Below, piece after piece: positions 38,229 through 45,726 of a stretch of DNA of 64,000 nt (positions are counted from its first letter, which is position 1; each line of letters opens with the position of its first letter). Position numbers and translations under genes: made by a program. The notes under the pieces are model-generated. The model did not search any database and was not told the DNA's origin. It saw nothing but the letters and a program-made list of their open reading frames with translations. The stretch spans positions 1,736,001 to 1,800,000 of the forward strand of contig NZ_CP151273.1 in the NCBI RefSeq assembly GCF_038237375.1, given 5' to 3'. The stretch comes from Alcaligenes sp. SDU_A2 (lineage in GTDB: Bacteria > Pseudomonadota > Gammaproteobacteria > Burkholderiales > Burkholderiaceae_B).

Positions 38229-38615
38229 ATGAGTACCGAAAACGGCATGCGTGCTGTCCGGCAAGGGGCTTGGGTGGGCCAGGCACAGGGCGATGACCAT
38301 GAACATTTGAACTTGCTCGCGTATTTACAGACCAAGGGCTGGGTGGCTGACGGCGAGGATGTGCTAGCGTGGAAAGTGCTGGCCGGTGAACATACTAAAA
38401 ACAATCCTGTGGCCGAGCTGTCGGTGATTGTGTACTACGCGCCGGCCGCCCGGATTGCCGACGCGCGCCGAAAAGGAGCCGCGATACGGGTTGAGAATCT
38501 GCATTTCAGCATGCCGGCGTTGGAATTTTTTGCCTTGTTTGCGCGGCTTTCTATGACGATGTCAGGCTCACAGGACATGTCTATCATTGTTGATAGCGAA
38601 CCCGTGTATAAATAA
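38229..38615 (+). CDS. Unknown 128-residue protein
   Basis: No family recognised. ATG 38229 follows CAAGGAAAAAATC, a plausible ribosome site, and gives MSTENGMRAVRQGAWVGQAQGDD. The sequence has no signal peptide or membrane segment. A central part ELSVIVYYAPAARIADARRKGAAIRV and a C-terminal LEFFALFARLSMTMSG look like a small alpha/beta domain. It is divergent from xthA across 131 bases and lies just before the tRNA-Cys cluster on the opposite strand. Codon use is like its neighbours. Confidence 0.6.
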   Translation: MSTENGMRAVRQGAWVGQAQGDDHEHLNLLAYLQTKGWVADGEDVLAWKVLAGEHTKNNPVAELSVIVYYAPAARIADARRKGAAIRVENLHFSMPALEFFALFARLSMTMSGSQDMSIIVDSEPVYK

Positions 38616-38664
38616 CAACGTGGATATGCGTTGTTTGATTGTCTTGGCGGACAATAGTCACGGC

Positions 38665-38686
38665 AAAATCGCTAAAGCTCGATTTT
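38665..38686. terminator. Weak bidirectional hairpin between the unknown gene and the tRNA-Cys cluster
   Basis: AAAATCG (38665-38671) and CGATTTT (38680-38686) can pair around eight bases. It has low G+C but A and T runs on both sides, so it may end the tRNA transcript (minus strand) and the 128-residue gene (plus strand). Confidence 0.4.
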
Positions 38687-38729
38687 ATCGACATAGATTG
38701 TTGATAAAGAGCAATTGGCTGTAAGTAAG

Positions 38730-38803
38730 TGGAGGCGTGGGCTGGAATCGAACCAACCTGGACGGATTTGCAATCCATCACATAACCAATCTGTCACCAC
38801 GCC
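38730..38803 (-). tRNA. tRNA-Cys (GCA), copy 1
   Basis: 74 bases on the minus strand. Acceptor GGCGTGG pairs with CCACGCC, discriminator T and encoded CCA; anticodon loop TTGCAAA gives GCA; the T-arm is GTTGG-TTCGATT-CCAGC. D-arm ACA...TGT as in other bacterial tRNA-Cys. It is the promoter-distal member of three tandem copies. Confidence 0.95.
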
Positions 38804-38945
38804 TGTGTGGTTTGAGCTGTATACCCAAGATTAAAAATGGAGGCGTGGGCTGGAATCGAACCAACCTAGACGGATTTGCAGTCCATCACATAACCAATCT
38901 GTCACCACGCCTGTGTGGTTTGAGCTGTATACCCAAGATTAAAAA
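38804..38945. repeat. Tandem tRNA-Cys repeat unit (108-base period) with identical spacers
   Basis: The 34-base spacers at 38804-38837 and 38912-38945 are identical, and each tRNA begins 108 bases after the previous one. The array thus arose by tandem duplication of tRNA plus spacer. The coordinates given cover both spacers and the middle tRNA. Confidence 0.9.
38838..38911 (-). tRNA. tRNA-Cys (GCA), copy 2
   Basis: Same length and structure as copy 1. It differs at two positions: the anticodon loop is CTGCAAA (base 32 changed) and one base in the variable region. The acceptor stem equals that of copy 1 and CCA is encoded. Confidence 0.94.
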
Positions 38946-39019
38946 TGGAGGCGCGGGCTGGAATCGAACCAACCTGGACGGATTTGCAATCCATCACATA
39001 ACCAATCTGTCACCGCGCC
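38946..39019 (-). tRNA. tRNA-Cys (GCA), copy 3 (promoter-proximal)
   Basis: Same structure, anticodon loop TTGCAAA. The acceptor stem is GGCGCGG/CCGCGCC: relative to copies 1 and 2, a T-A pair has become C-G on both strands, a compensatory change that argues for function. Confidence 0.95.
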
Positions 39020-39045
39020 TTCTGTTTTGTCCTGGGACATGTAAA

Positions 39046-39074
39046 ATTATGGACGAGGACAAAATTAAATGCAA
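39046..39074 (-). promoter_or_regulatory. Candidate promoter of the tRNA-Cys array
   Basis: Read on the minus strand: TTGCAT (39074-39069), 17 bases, CATAAT (39051-39046). It lies 27 bases upstream of copy 3, a normal distance for a tRNA transcript start. The rest of the gap to the decarboxylase gene is A+T-rich. Confidence 0.5.
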
Positions 39075-39184
39075 GCCTGAAAATACCAGGGCTGATTTCG
39101 GCACCATTTGCAGCCTGCAGGCAATCCGTCCGCTTTTCTTTTTTCGGGCCGTCTAGCGCGGCACTTTCTTGTTCAAGGATTGGC

Positions 39185-41452
39185 ATGCATTATCAGTTTC
39201 CCATTGTCATCATCGACGAAGATTTCCGTTCCGAAAATGCGTCCGGGCTCAGCATACGGGTGCTGGCCGAGGCCATCGAGGCCGAAGGCTTTGAAGTGTT
39301 GGGCAGCACCAGCTACGGCGATCTCAGCCAGTTTGCACAGCAGCAAAGCCGTGCCAGCGCTTTTATTTTGTCTATCGATGACGAGGAATTCACGCAGGAC
39401 GGAGATAGCGCGCCAGCCTTGATGAATTTGCGCTCTTTCATCCGCGCGGTGCGCAAGCGCAATACCGATGTGCCTATTTATGTGTATGGCGAAACCAAGA
39501 CGGCGCGTCATATGCCGAATGATATTTTGCGCGAGCTGCAAGGTGTCATTCATATGTTCGAGGACACGCCCGAGTTCGTGGCGCGCCACATCGTGCGCGA
39601 AGCGCGCGCCTACGTGGAAGGGGTCAAGCCGCCGTTTCTGAAAGCCTTGCTGGACTATGCCGAGGACGGTTCGTATTCCTGGCATTGCCCGGGCCATTCG
39701 GGTGGTGTGGCCTTTTTGAAAAGCCCGGTCGGCCAGATTTTTCACCAGTTCTTTGGCGAAAACATGTTGCGCGCCGATGTCTGCAATGCGGTCGAGGAGT
39801 TGGGGCAATTGCTGGATCACAATGGCGCGATCGGGGCCAGCGAACGCAACGCGGCTCGTATTTTTAATGCCGACCACTGCTTTTTTGTGACTAACGGCAC
39901 CAGCACCAGCAATAAGATCGTCTGGCACCATGCCGTGGCACCCGGCGATGTGGTGGTGGTGGATCGTAATTGTCACAAGTCCATTTTGCACAGCATCGTC
40001 ATGACCGGTGCCATTCCTGTGTTTCTGCGACCGACGCGTAACCACTTCGGTATTATCGGGCCGATTCCGCGCAGCGAGTTCGATGTGCAAACCATACGCG
40101 ATAAGATCCGCGCCCATCCTTTGCTGGCCCATGTGGATGCCGATACGATCCAGCCCCGCGTGCTGACCCTGACCCAGTCCACCTACGATGGCGTTATTTA
40201 CGATACCGAAGTCATCAAGTCGGCGCTGGATGGGTATGTGGACGTGCTGCATTTTGACGAAGCCTGGATTCCGCATGCAGCCTTCCATTCTTTTTATGGC
40301 AGTTTCCATGCGATGGGCAAGAGCCGGCCCCGGCCTAAAGAGTCGCTGGTATTTTCCACCCAGTCCACGCACAAGCTGCTGGCCGGCATCAGTCAGGCCA
40401 GTCATGTGCTGGCGCAGGACTCGGCCACGCGCAAGCTGGATCGGCATTTGTTCAATGAGGCTTATCTGATGCACACCAGCACCAGTCCGCAGTACGCCAT
40501 CATTGCGTCCTGCGATGTGGCCGCGGCCATGATGGAGCCGCCCGGCGGTCAGGTGTTGGTCGAGGAAAGCATTGTCGAAGCTCTGGATTTTCGACGCGCC
40601 ATGCGCAAGGTCGAGTCTCAGTTCGCGCAGGACGACTGGTGGTTCAAAGTATGGGGGCCGCCGCGGCTGACCGAGGACGGCATCGGCCAGCCTGCGGACT
40701 GGATCATTCGCAACGACCCCGAACATGGCGGCTGGCACGGATTTGGTCCATTGGCCGATGGCTTTAATATGCTGGACCCCATCAAGGCAACGATCGTCAC
40801 CCCTGGGCTGGATCTGGACGGGCGCTTCGATACCACTGGCATACCGGCCTCCATCGTGACCAAGTTCCTGGCCCAGCGTGGCGTCATCGTGGAAAAGACC
40901 GGGCTCTACAGCTTTTTCATCATGTTCACCATCGGCATTACCAAGGGACGATGGAATTCGCTGGTTACCGCCTTGCAGCAATTCAAGGACGACTACGACA
41001 GGAACTTGCCGGTGTGGCGCGTGTTGCCCGAGTTTTCCCGTCAGTATCCCTGCTACGAGGAAATGGGCTTGCGCGATCTGTGCCAGCATGTGCACCAGAT
41101 GTACGCGCGCCACGATATCGCACGTTTGACCACGGAAATGTATTTGTCGCAGGTGGTGCCTGTCATGCGGCCCAGCGAGGCCTTTGCCTGCATTGCGCAG
41201 CGCCGTACCGAGCGGGTGCCTATCGATCAGCTTGAAGGGCGGGTTACGACTAATCTGATCACGCCATATCCTCCGGGCATTCCTTTGCTGATTCCGGGCG
41301 AGGCATTTAACAAGACCATTGTGGACTTTCTGAAGTTCGCCCGCGAATTGAACCAGCAGTGTCCTGGTTTCGGCACGGACATTCATGGTTTTGTGGAAGA
41401 GCGCGACGCGGCGGGTCAGACACGTTACTACGTGGATTGCGTGGCGCGCTAA
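39185..41452 (+). CDS. PLP-dependent arginine/lysine/ornithine decarboxylase (AdiA-like)
   Basis: 755 residues, the full length of inducible (acid-resistance type) basic amino acid decarboxylases. An N-terminal response-regulator-like wing domain (PIVIIDEDF, SIDDEEF) is followed by the PLP core: WHCPGHSGGVAFLKSP, FFVTNGTSTSNKIV, VDRNCHKSILHS, DEAWIPHAAFHSFY, and PLP-binding Lys397 in FSTQSTHKLLAGISQ. The C-terminal part ends near VEERDAAGQTRYYVD. Overall AdiA-like, so agmatine from arginine is the best guess, but lysine or ornithine is possible. No antiporter gene lies beside it. It is divergent from the tRNA-Cys array. Confidence 0.88.
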   Translation: MHYQFPIVIIDEDFRSENASGLSIRVLAEAIEAEGFEVLGSTSYGDLSQFAQQQSRASAFILSIDDEEFTQDGDSAPALMNLRSFIRAVRKRNTDVPIYVYGETKTARHMPNDILRELQGVIHMFEDTPEFVARHIVREARAYVEGVKPPFLKALLDYAEDGSYSWHCPGHSGGVAFLKSPVGQIFHQFFGENMLRADVCNAVEELGQLLDHNGAIGASERNAARIFNADHCFFVTNGTSTSNKIVWHHAVAPGDVVVVDRNCHKSILHSIVMTGAIPVFLRPTRNHFGIIGPIPRSEFDVQTIRDKIRAHPLLAHVDADTIQPRVLTLTQSTYDGVIYDTEVIKSALDGYVDVLHFDEAWIPHAAFHSFYGSFHAMGKSRPRPKESLVFSTQSTHKLLAGISQASHVLAQDSATRKLDRHLFNEAYLMHTSTSPQYAIIASCDVAAAMMEPPGGQVLVEESIVEALDFRRAMRKVESQFAQDDWWFKVWGPPRLTEDGIGQPADWIIRNDPEHGGWHGFGPLADGFNMLDPIKATIVTPGLDLDGRFDTTGIPASIVTKFLAQRGVIVEKTGLYSFFIMFTIGITKGRWNSLVTALQQFKDDYDRNLPVWRVLPEFSRQYPCYEEMGLRDLCQHVHQMYARHDIARLTTEMYLSQVVPVMRPSEAFACIAQRRTERVPIDQLEGRVTTNLITPYPPGIPLLIPGEAFNKTIVDFLKFARELNQQCPGFGTDIHGFVEERDAAGQTRYYVDCVAR

Positions 41453-41464
41453 GGGCGATGGACG

Positions 41465-41497
41465 CGCGGCGACCGGAAAGCCGTTCCGGTCGCCGCG
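41465..41497. terminator. Hairpin between the decarboxylase and the MHS transporter
   Basis: A 14-bp stem (41465-41478 with 41484-41497) around AGCCG; core CGACCGGAA/TTCCGGTCG. The genes converge here. There is only TT after the stem, so termination may need Rho. Confidence 0.6.
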
Positions 41498-41513
41498 TTG
41501 TGAGTGGCAACGA

Positions 41514-42848
41514 TCAGGGTCGTGCCGTCTGGGGGGTAATGGGCGCGGTCGGCGCGCTAAAGCGTTGCGGACCGTGCATGCGCCAGGCGCTGGCAAGCGC
41601 CAACACACCCAGCAGACTCAGGTACCAGACGATGTAGCGCGGATTGCCTTGTCCCCATGCAAGCAGGGATGTGGCCACGATGGGGGCCAGACCGCCGCCC
41701 AAGGCTCCCGAGATCTGCACGGCGATGGAAATGCCGCTGTACCGCACTTCGGCCGGAAACTGCGCCGAAAACAAGCTGCCTTGCGGGCCGTACAGACAGG
41801 CATAGACCAAACCCAGGGCCAGTATCATTGCCAGGGTGATCAGTCCGGTGTCGCGGGTCTGCAGCAGATCGAAGAACAGCGGTGCGTACGCCAGTATGCC
41901 GACCGAACCGACAATGAACACCCATTTGTGGCCCAATTTGTCGCCCAGCAAACCGAACAAGGGCATGGCGAACAGCGCTACCGCCGCTCCCCAGATGGTG
42001 GCATCGAGCAGCACGGTGCGCGGCAGCTCCAGCGTGCCGGTGGCATAGGCCAAGGCAAAGGTCACCACGGTGTAGAACCAGGTAACTTCAGCCAGACGGG
42101 CACCGATGACCAGCAGCAGTTCGCGTGGGTATAGCGTGAACACTTCTTTGGCGGGCATTTTGACCTTATCGCCCTTGTTCTGCATGTGCTCGAAGTCGGG
42201 TGATTCGGCCACTTTCAGGCGTATGAACCAGCCCACCAGCAGCAGCACGACACTGGCCAGAAAAGGAATGCGCCAGCCCCAACTGAGCATATCTTTTTCG
42301 GGCAGGGAGGCGACCGCGCTCATGGCCAGCGAGGACAGGATCAGCCCCGGTGCCACGCCGGCCTGGGGGAGGCTGCCAAAAAAGCCTTTTTTTCCTTCCG
42401 GGGCGTGTTCCACCGCCATCAGCACGGCACCGCCCCATTCGCCGCCTACGGCGACACCTTGGCAAAAGCGCATTAGCACCAGGAGTACGGCTCCCCAGTA
42501 GCCAATGCTTTCGTAGGAAGGAATCAAGCCGATCAGGATGGTCGGTATGCCCATCATGAACAAGGTGATGAGCAGCATGGACTTGCGTCCGACCCTGTCG
42601 CCGAAATGGCCAAAGACAATGCCGCCCAGCGGGCGGGCGAAAAAACCGACAGAATAGGTGGCAAAAGCGGCCAAGGTGCCCGTGATCGGGTCGAAGGCTG
42701 GAAAGAATATTTGGTTGAAAATCAGAGCGGCGGCGGTGCCGTAGAGGAAGAAGTCGTACCATTCGATGGTCGTGCCCATCATGCTGGCCAATCCCGCCGT
42801 GACATAGTGGCGGCGCGACCGCGCCGCCTGCGTTGCAGGCTGTGTCAT
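41514..42848 (-). CDS. MFS transporter, metabolite:H+ symporter (MHS) family
   Basis: 444 residues, twelve membrane segments. The start ASMMGTTIEWYDFFLYGTAAALIF and then FFARPLGGIVFGHFGDRVGRK are diagnostic of the MHS group (ShiA, KgtP, ProP relatives), which take up organic acids or betaines with protons. ATG 42848 is used; the frame is open upstream without homology. It follows the class II aldolase gene after 34 bases on the same strand and likely imports the compound that gene acts on. Confidence 0.9.
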   Translation of the reverse strand: MTQPATQAARSRRHYVTAGLASMMGTTIEWYDFFLYGTAAALIFNQIFFPAFDPITGTLAAFATYSVGFFARPLGGIVFGHFGDRVGRKSMLLITLFMMGIPTILIGLIPSYESIGYWGAVLLVLMRFCQGVAVGGEWGGAVLMAVEHAPEGKKGFFGSLPQAGVAPGLILSSLAMSAVASLPEKDMLSWGWRIPFLASVVLLLVGWFIRLKVAESPDFEHMQNKGDKVKMPAKEVFTLYPRELLLVIGARLAEVTWFYTVVTFALAYATGTLELPRTVLLDATIWGAAVALFAMPLFGLLGDKLGHKWVFIVGSVGILAYAPLFFDLLQTRDTGLITLAMILALGLVYACLYGPQGSLFSAQFPAEVRYSGISIAVQISGALGGGLAPIVATSLLAWGQGNPRYIVWYLSLLGVLALASAWRMHGPQRFSAPTAPITPQTARP

Positions 42849-42882
42849 GTCCGTATCCTTGCAGAAAGGGTAGGGGGACGGC

Positions 42883-43662
42883 TTAGAGTTTGGGCAGGCC
42901 TGGGGCGCGCTGCGTTTGCCGCGCCCAGTAGTCGAAGGTGGCGCGCACGATCGAGGGCTTGAGCAGGTAGTCATGCGCCTCGCGGGCCAGTTCGTCATCG
43001 ACGGGCGTCAAGGGGCCAAAGGCCTGGGCGCGAATCTGCATGCGCGCGGCCCGTTCCAGATAGACCGACAGATAGGTGGCCTCTTCGCAGGAGTGCCCGG
43101 CGGTCAGGTAGCCGTGGTGCGCCAGGATGATGGCGCGTTTTTGCCCCAGGGCCTTGGAGATGATGACGCCTTCCTGGTCGGCGATGGGCACGCCAGGCCA
43201 GTCGGGCAGAAAGGCGCAGTCCTCATGCAGCGGAGTCATGTCCATCTGGGCGATGACCAGGGGCTGGCGGGCGGCCGCCAAGGCGCTGGCCCAGGGCGAA
43301 TGGGTATGGATGATGGCGTGTACATCCGGGCGGCTCTGGTAGACCCACAGGTGAAAACGCGTGGCGGGATTGGCCATGCCGTGTCCACTCAGTACGTTCA
43401 GGTCGCGATCGACTTCGATGAAGTCTTCTGGCGTGGCTTCGTCAAAGCCCAGGCCAAAACGCAAGGTCCAGTAGGCGTCGGGCACGACGGAACGTACGCT
43501 GATCTGCCCGGCCAGGCCGGCCTCCTGGTCGGTCATGGCCAGGATGCGACAGGCGTAGGCCATGGTTTCAGGGATGCTGCGCTCGACGGGGCGCAGATGG
43601 CGGGCCATGTCCTGGGTGACACGGTTCTCGAAATACGATTTGTCTCTGAGTGCGTTTTGCAT
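42883..43662 (-). CDS. Class II aldolase/adducin family protein
   Basis: 259 residues. The zinc-binding His residues are in IIHTHSPWAS (His119, His121) and LAHHGYLTAGH; SVRSVVPDAYW and VLSGHGMANPATRFH precede them. The family splits or isomerises sugar phosphates and related hydroxy acids, but many adducin-like members in LysR-linked clusters act on other small acids, so no substrate is named. AGGAGA lies right before ATG 43662. It sits between a LysR gene and an MHS importer, all on one strand. Confidence 0.85.
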   Translation of the reverse strand: MQNALRDKSYFENRVTQDMARHLRPVERSIPETMAYACRILAMTDQEAGLAGQISVRSVVPDAYWTLRFGLGFDEATPEDFIEVDRDLNVLSGHGMANPATRFHLWVYQSRPDVHAIIHTHSPWASALAAARQPLVIAQMDMTPLHEDCAFLPDWPGVPIADQEGVIISKALGQKRAIILAHHGYLTAGHSCEEATYLSVYLERAARMQIRAQAFGPLTPVDDELAREAHDYLLKPSIVRATFDYWARQTQRAPGLPKL

Positions 43663-43763
43663 CTTGTCTCCTTGGGTATTGTTATGGGTCCGCCCCCCGG
43701 CGGACCTGGCCCAAGTATGGGCTGGACAAGGTCGTGCGAGCCATGATGCTGCGCTCATAGCAG

Positions 43764-44657
43764 CTATTCCGTGGGTGTGGTCTGCATCTCTTGGGCAATC
43801 GTCATCGCGCAGCTCAGCAACGCCGTGGTCAGAGCTTGCGGCTGACGGTCGGCGCGCAAGATGGCGACGACCCGGCGCTGCAGCGGCGGGTGCGCGATGG
43901 GGAATTTGCGCAGCCCGTAGTCGGCCAGCAACTTGTCGGGGATGCGGGTGGGCAGGATGCAATCACCTACGCCCGACGAGGCCAGCCGCAGCATGGCATC
44001 GATGGTTTCGGCTTCGGCGACGAACTCGGGCTCCAGTCCGCTGCTGTGTACCATGCGGCGCAGCGCGTAATGGCTTGGGAAACCCACCAGACGCAGCGGT
44101 TGGGTATTCAGGTCGGCATTGGGGAGCGGCTCGGTGCGGGCCGAGATCAGGCACATCTGGTCATCGAACAGCGGATGGGAAATCAGGTCGGCGCAGTCGA
44201 CGGCGGCATCGTAGACAAAGCCGATATCGGCTTTGCCGCTTTCTACCAGCGCCACCACATCGGGCGAACTGCGCCCAAGCAGCGATAGATTGGCATTGGG
44301 GTGGCTGCTCATGAAGCTGGCGGCCACATCGGCCATGAAGTAATAGCTTAGCGTGTGTACCGTGGCCAGGCGAACCGTGCCTTGGCTGACGCCGTGGCGC
44401 TGGCGTATGGTGTCGACCGCCAGATCAATGCGGCGATAGGCCGGTTCGATGGCCTCGCGCAGCAACTGGCCTGCATCGGTCAGGCGCACGCCGCGCCCGG
44501 TACGCACAAATAGCGGCTTGCCCAGCGTTCGCTCCAGGGCGGCCAATTGCTTGCTGATGCCGGACTGGTTCTGGCCTAGTTCGTCGGCAGCGCGCGACAG
44601 GGATTCCACGTGCGCAATGCACAAGAAATAGCGTAGGGCGCGATCCAGGGTTTCCAT
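43764..44657 (-). CDS. LysR family transcriptional regulator
   Basis: 297 residues. N-terminal winged HTH: LRYFLCIAHVESLSRAADELGQNQSGISKQLAALERTLGKPLFVR, then a periplasmic-binding-like effector domain (VRLATVHTLSYYF, LVGFPSHYAL). The start ATG 44657 has GGGAG upstream. It lies upstream of the aldolase and transporter genes on the same strand rather than divergent, with 101 bases to the aldolase, and probably controls them. Its own promoter lies in the A+T-rich 44658-44738. Confidence 0.9.
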   Translation of the reverse strand: METLDRALRYFLCIAHVESLSRAADELGQNQSGISKQLAALERTLGKPLFVRTGRGVRLTDAGQLLREAIEPAYRRIDLAVDTIRQRHGVSQGTVRLATVHTLSYYFMADVAASFMSSHPNANLSLLGRSSPDVVALVESGKADIGFVYDAAVDCADLISHPLFDDQMCLISARTEPLPNADLNTQPLRLVGFPSHYALRRMVHSSGLEPEFVAEAETIDAMLRLASSGVGDCILPTRIPDKLLADYGLRKFPIAHPPLQRRVVAILRADRQPQALTTALLSCAMTIAQEMQTTPTE

Positions 44658-44738
44658 GGTTTTGTCTCCCTTTGTGCCAATATCTTTATTTAAGTTATGT
44701 TTATTTGACGCGAATACATGCCTATTTATCACTAAAAA

Positions 44739-44767
44739 TTGATTTGCGCTCTAATCATTGATACAAT
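44739..44767 (+). promoter_or_regulatory. Sigma-70 type promoter of the 48-codon gene
   Basis: TTGATT (44739-44744) and TACAAT (44762-44767) stand exactly 17 bases apart in an A+T-rich stretch. The short gene with AGGAG starts 55 bases downstream, so the leader would be about 48 bases. Confidence 0.65.
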
Positions 44768-44822
44768 CAACTAATCGGGGCGCTGAGGGGGCGCTCCCAG
44801 TCGATGCCAACAGGAGTATGTC

Positions 44823-44969
44823 TTGAGTCAATCAAAACCGGTTCGTCGCAAACAGGCCTTTGAGGTCGAGCCCCTTAACTGGGTCGCTCCCAAGAAAGCA
44901 ACACGGGAAACAGACGCTGAGAGCAAGTCGGAGCAAAACGGCGAGCACTGCAGCACGGACGCCAACTAA
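44823..44969 (+). CDS. Small 48-residue protein, unknown
   Basis: Starts at TTG 44823 with AGGAG six bases upstream; ATG at 44818 is followed two codons later by a stop in another frame. The product begins MSQSKPVRRKQAFEVEPL and contains NWVAPKKATRE and an acidic, Ser-rich tail with one Cys. It is hydrophilic, with no membrane segment or signal peptide. A good -35/-10 pair upstream and a strong terminator 18 bases downstream frame it precisely, which is the main support. No family recognised. Confidence 0.65.
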   Translation: MSQSKPVRRKQAFEVEPLNWVAPKKATRETDAESKSEQNGEHCSTDAN

Positions 44970-44986
44970 CGGCATCCGGCATGAAG

Positions 44987-45020
44987 AAAAAGCGCAAGCA
45001 TCACCGCTTGCGCTTTTTTT
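44987..45020. terminator. Bidirectional terminator between the 48-codon gene and uspA-like gene
   Basis: AAAAAGCGCAAGC (44987-44999) pairs with GCTTGCGCTTTTT (45006-45018) around ATCACC; T continues to 45020 on the plus strand and five T follow on the minus strand. Confidence 0.88.
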
Positions 45021-45075
45021 GTGTCTGTTCCATAGGCAGGCCGCCGCTGCGGGTAAAGGCGGGGCCTGCCAGTCC

Positions 45076-45537
45076 TTACTTTTTCTTGGTCTTTTTGCGT
45101 ATGACCAGAATCGGGATTTCCGATTGAGTCAGCACATGCTGAGTTTCGCTGCCCAGCAGCAGGCGCTTATACCCTTTGCGACCGTGCGAGGACATGACGA
45201 TCAACTGGGCTTGCTGCTTTTCGGCAGCCGCAATGATGGCATCGGCGACCAGATCGGATTTGGCGACCACGGCTTTGACGGACACACCAATATCTTTGCC
45301 GGCTTGCTTGACGGCGGCCAGCTCGCTCTGGGCGTGTTCGAGCCACTGCGCTTCGACGCGGCTGTCCATTTCTTTGTCCAGCAAGGGGCCGCCTTCCAGA
45401 TAGCTTTGGCGATAGCGCGGGATGACGCGCAGGGCGATCAGCTTGGCCTTGCAGGATTTGGCCAGATTCAATGCGTGCTGGACGGCGTGGTTGGACAGCT
45501 CCGAGCCGTCGGTGGCGACCAGAATGCGCTCGTACAT
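45076..45537 (-). CDS. Universal stress protein (UspA family)
   Basis: 153 residues. MYERILVATDGSELSNHAV is the standard USP start, with the Asp of the nucleotide site; SSHGRKGYKRLLLGSETQHVL is the C-terminal glycine loop, ending in IPILVIRK. The loop has G-x2-G-x6-G-S spacing, somewhat shorter than the G-x2-G-x9-G-S of clear ATP-binding members, so ATP binding is likely but not certain. AAGGAAT precedes ATG 45537. It converges with the small gene across a shared terminator and is divergent from the thiolase. Confidence 0.9.
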   Translation of the reverse strand: MYERILVATDGSELSNHAVQHALNLAKSCKAKLIALRVIPRYRQSYLEGGPLLDKEMDSRVEAQWLEHAQSELAAVKQAGKDIGVSVKAVVAKSDLVADAIIAAAEKQQAQLIVMSSHGRKGYKRLLLGSETQHVLTQSEIPILVIRKKTKKK

Positions 45538-45726
45538 GAGGGAATTCCTTGAAAAAGGGTTATCAGCGGCGGGTGTTTTGTATAACGTATCAGAAACCTT
45601 ACTGCGAATGGTGGCTCTTGTCTCGGATCGGTGCCGCCGAACTAGCAAAAAAGGGCAGACAGCAGCGGGTGCGAACGTGCGTCCGCGTATTTTTTACCGC
45701 GCCCGGTCGGGCGCAGGGAGAAAATC

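Noticed and set aside
38581-38596. Perfect hairpin CTATCA-TTGT-TGATAG
   Set aside because: It lies inside the coding end of the 128-residue gene, is short and A+T-rich, and has no T-run; treated as chance.
39173-41608. 811-codon open frame antisense to the decarboxylase
   Set aside because: His/Arg/Gly-rich shadow translation with no motif or ribosome site; the plus strand carries a full PLP decarboxylase.
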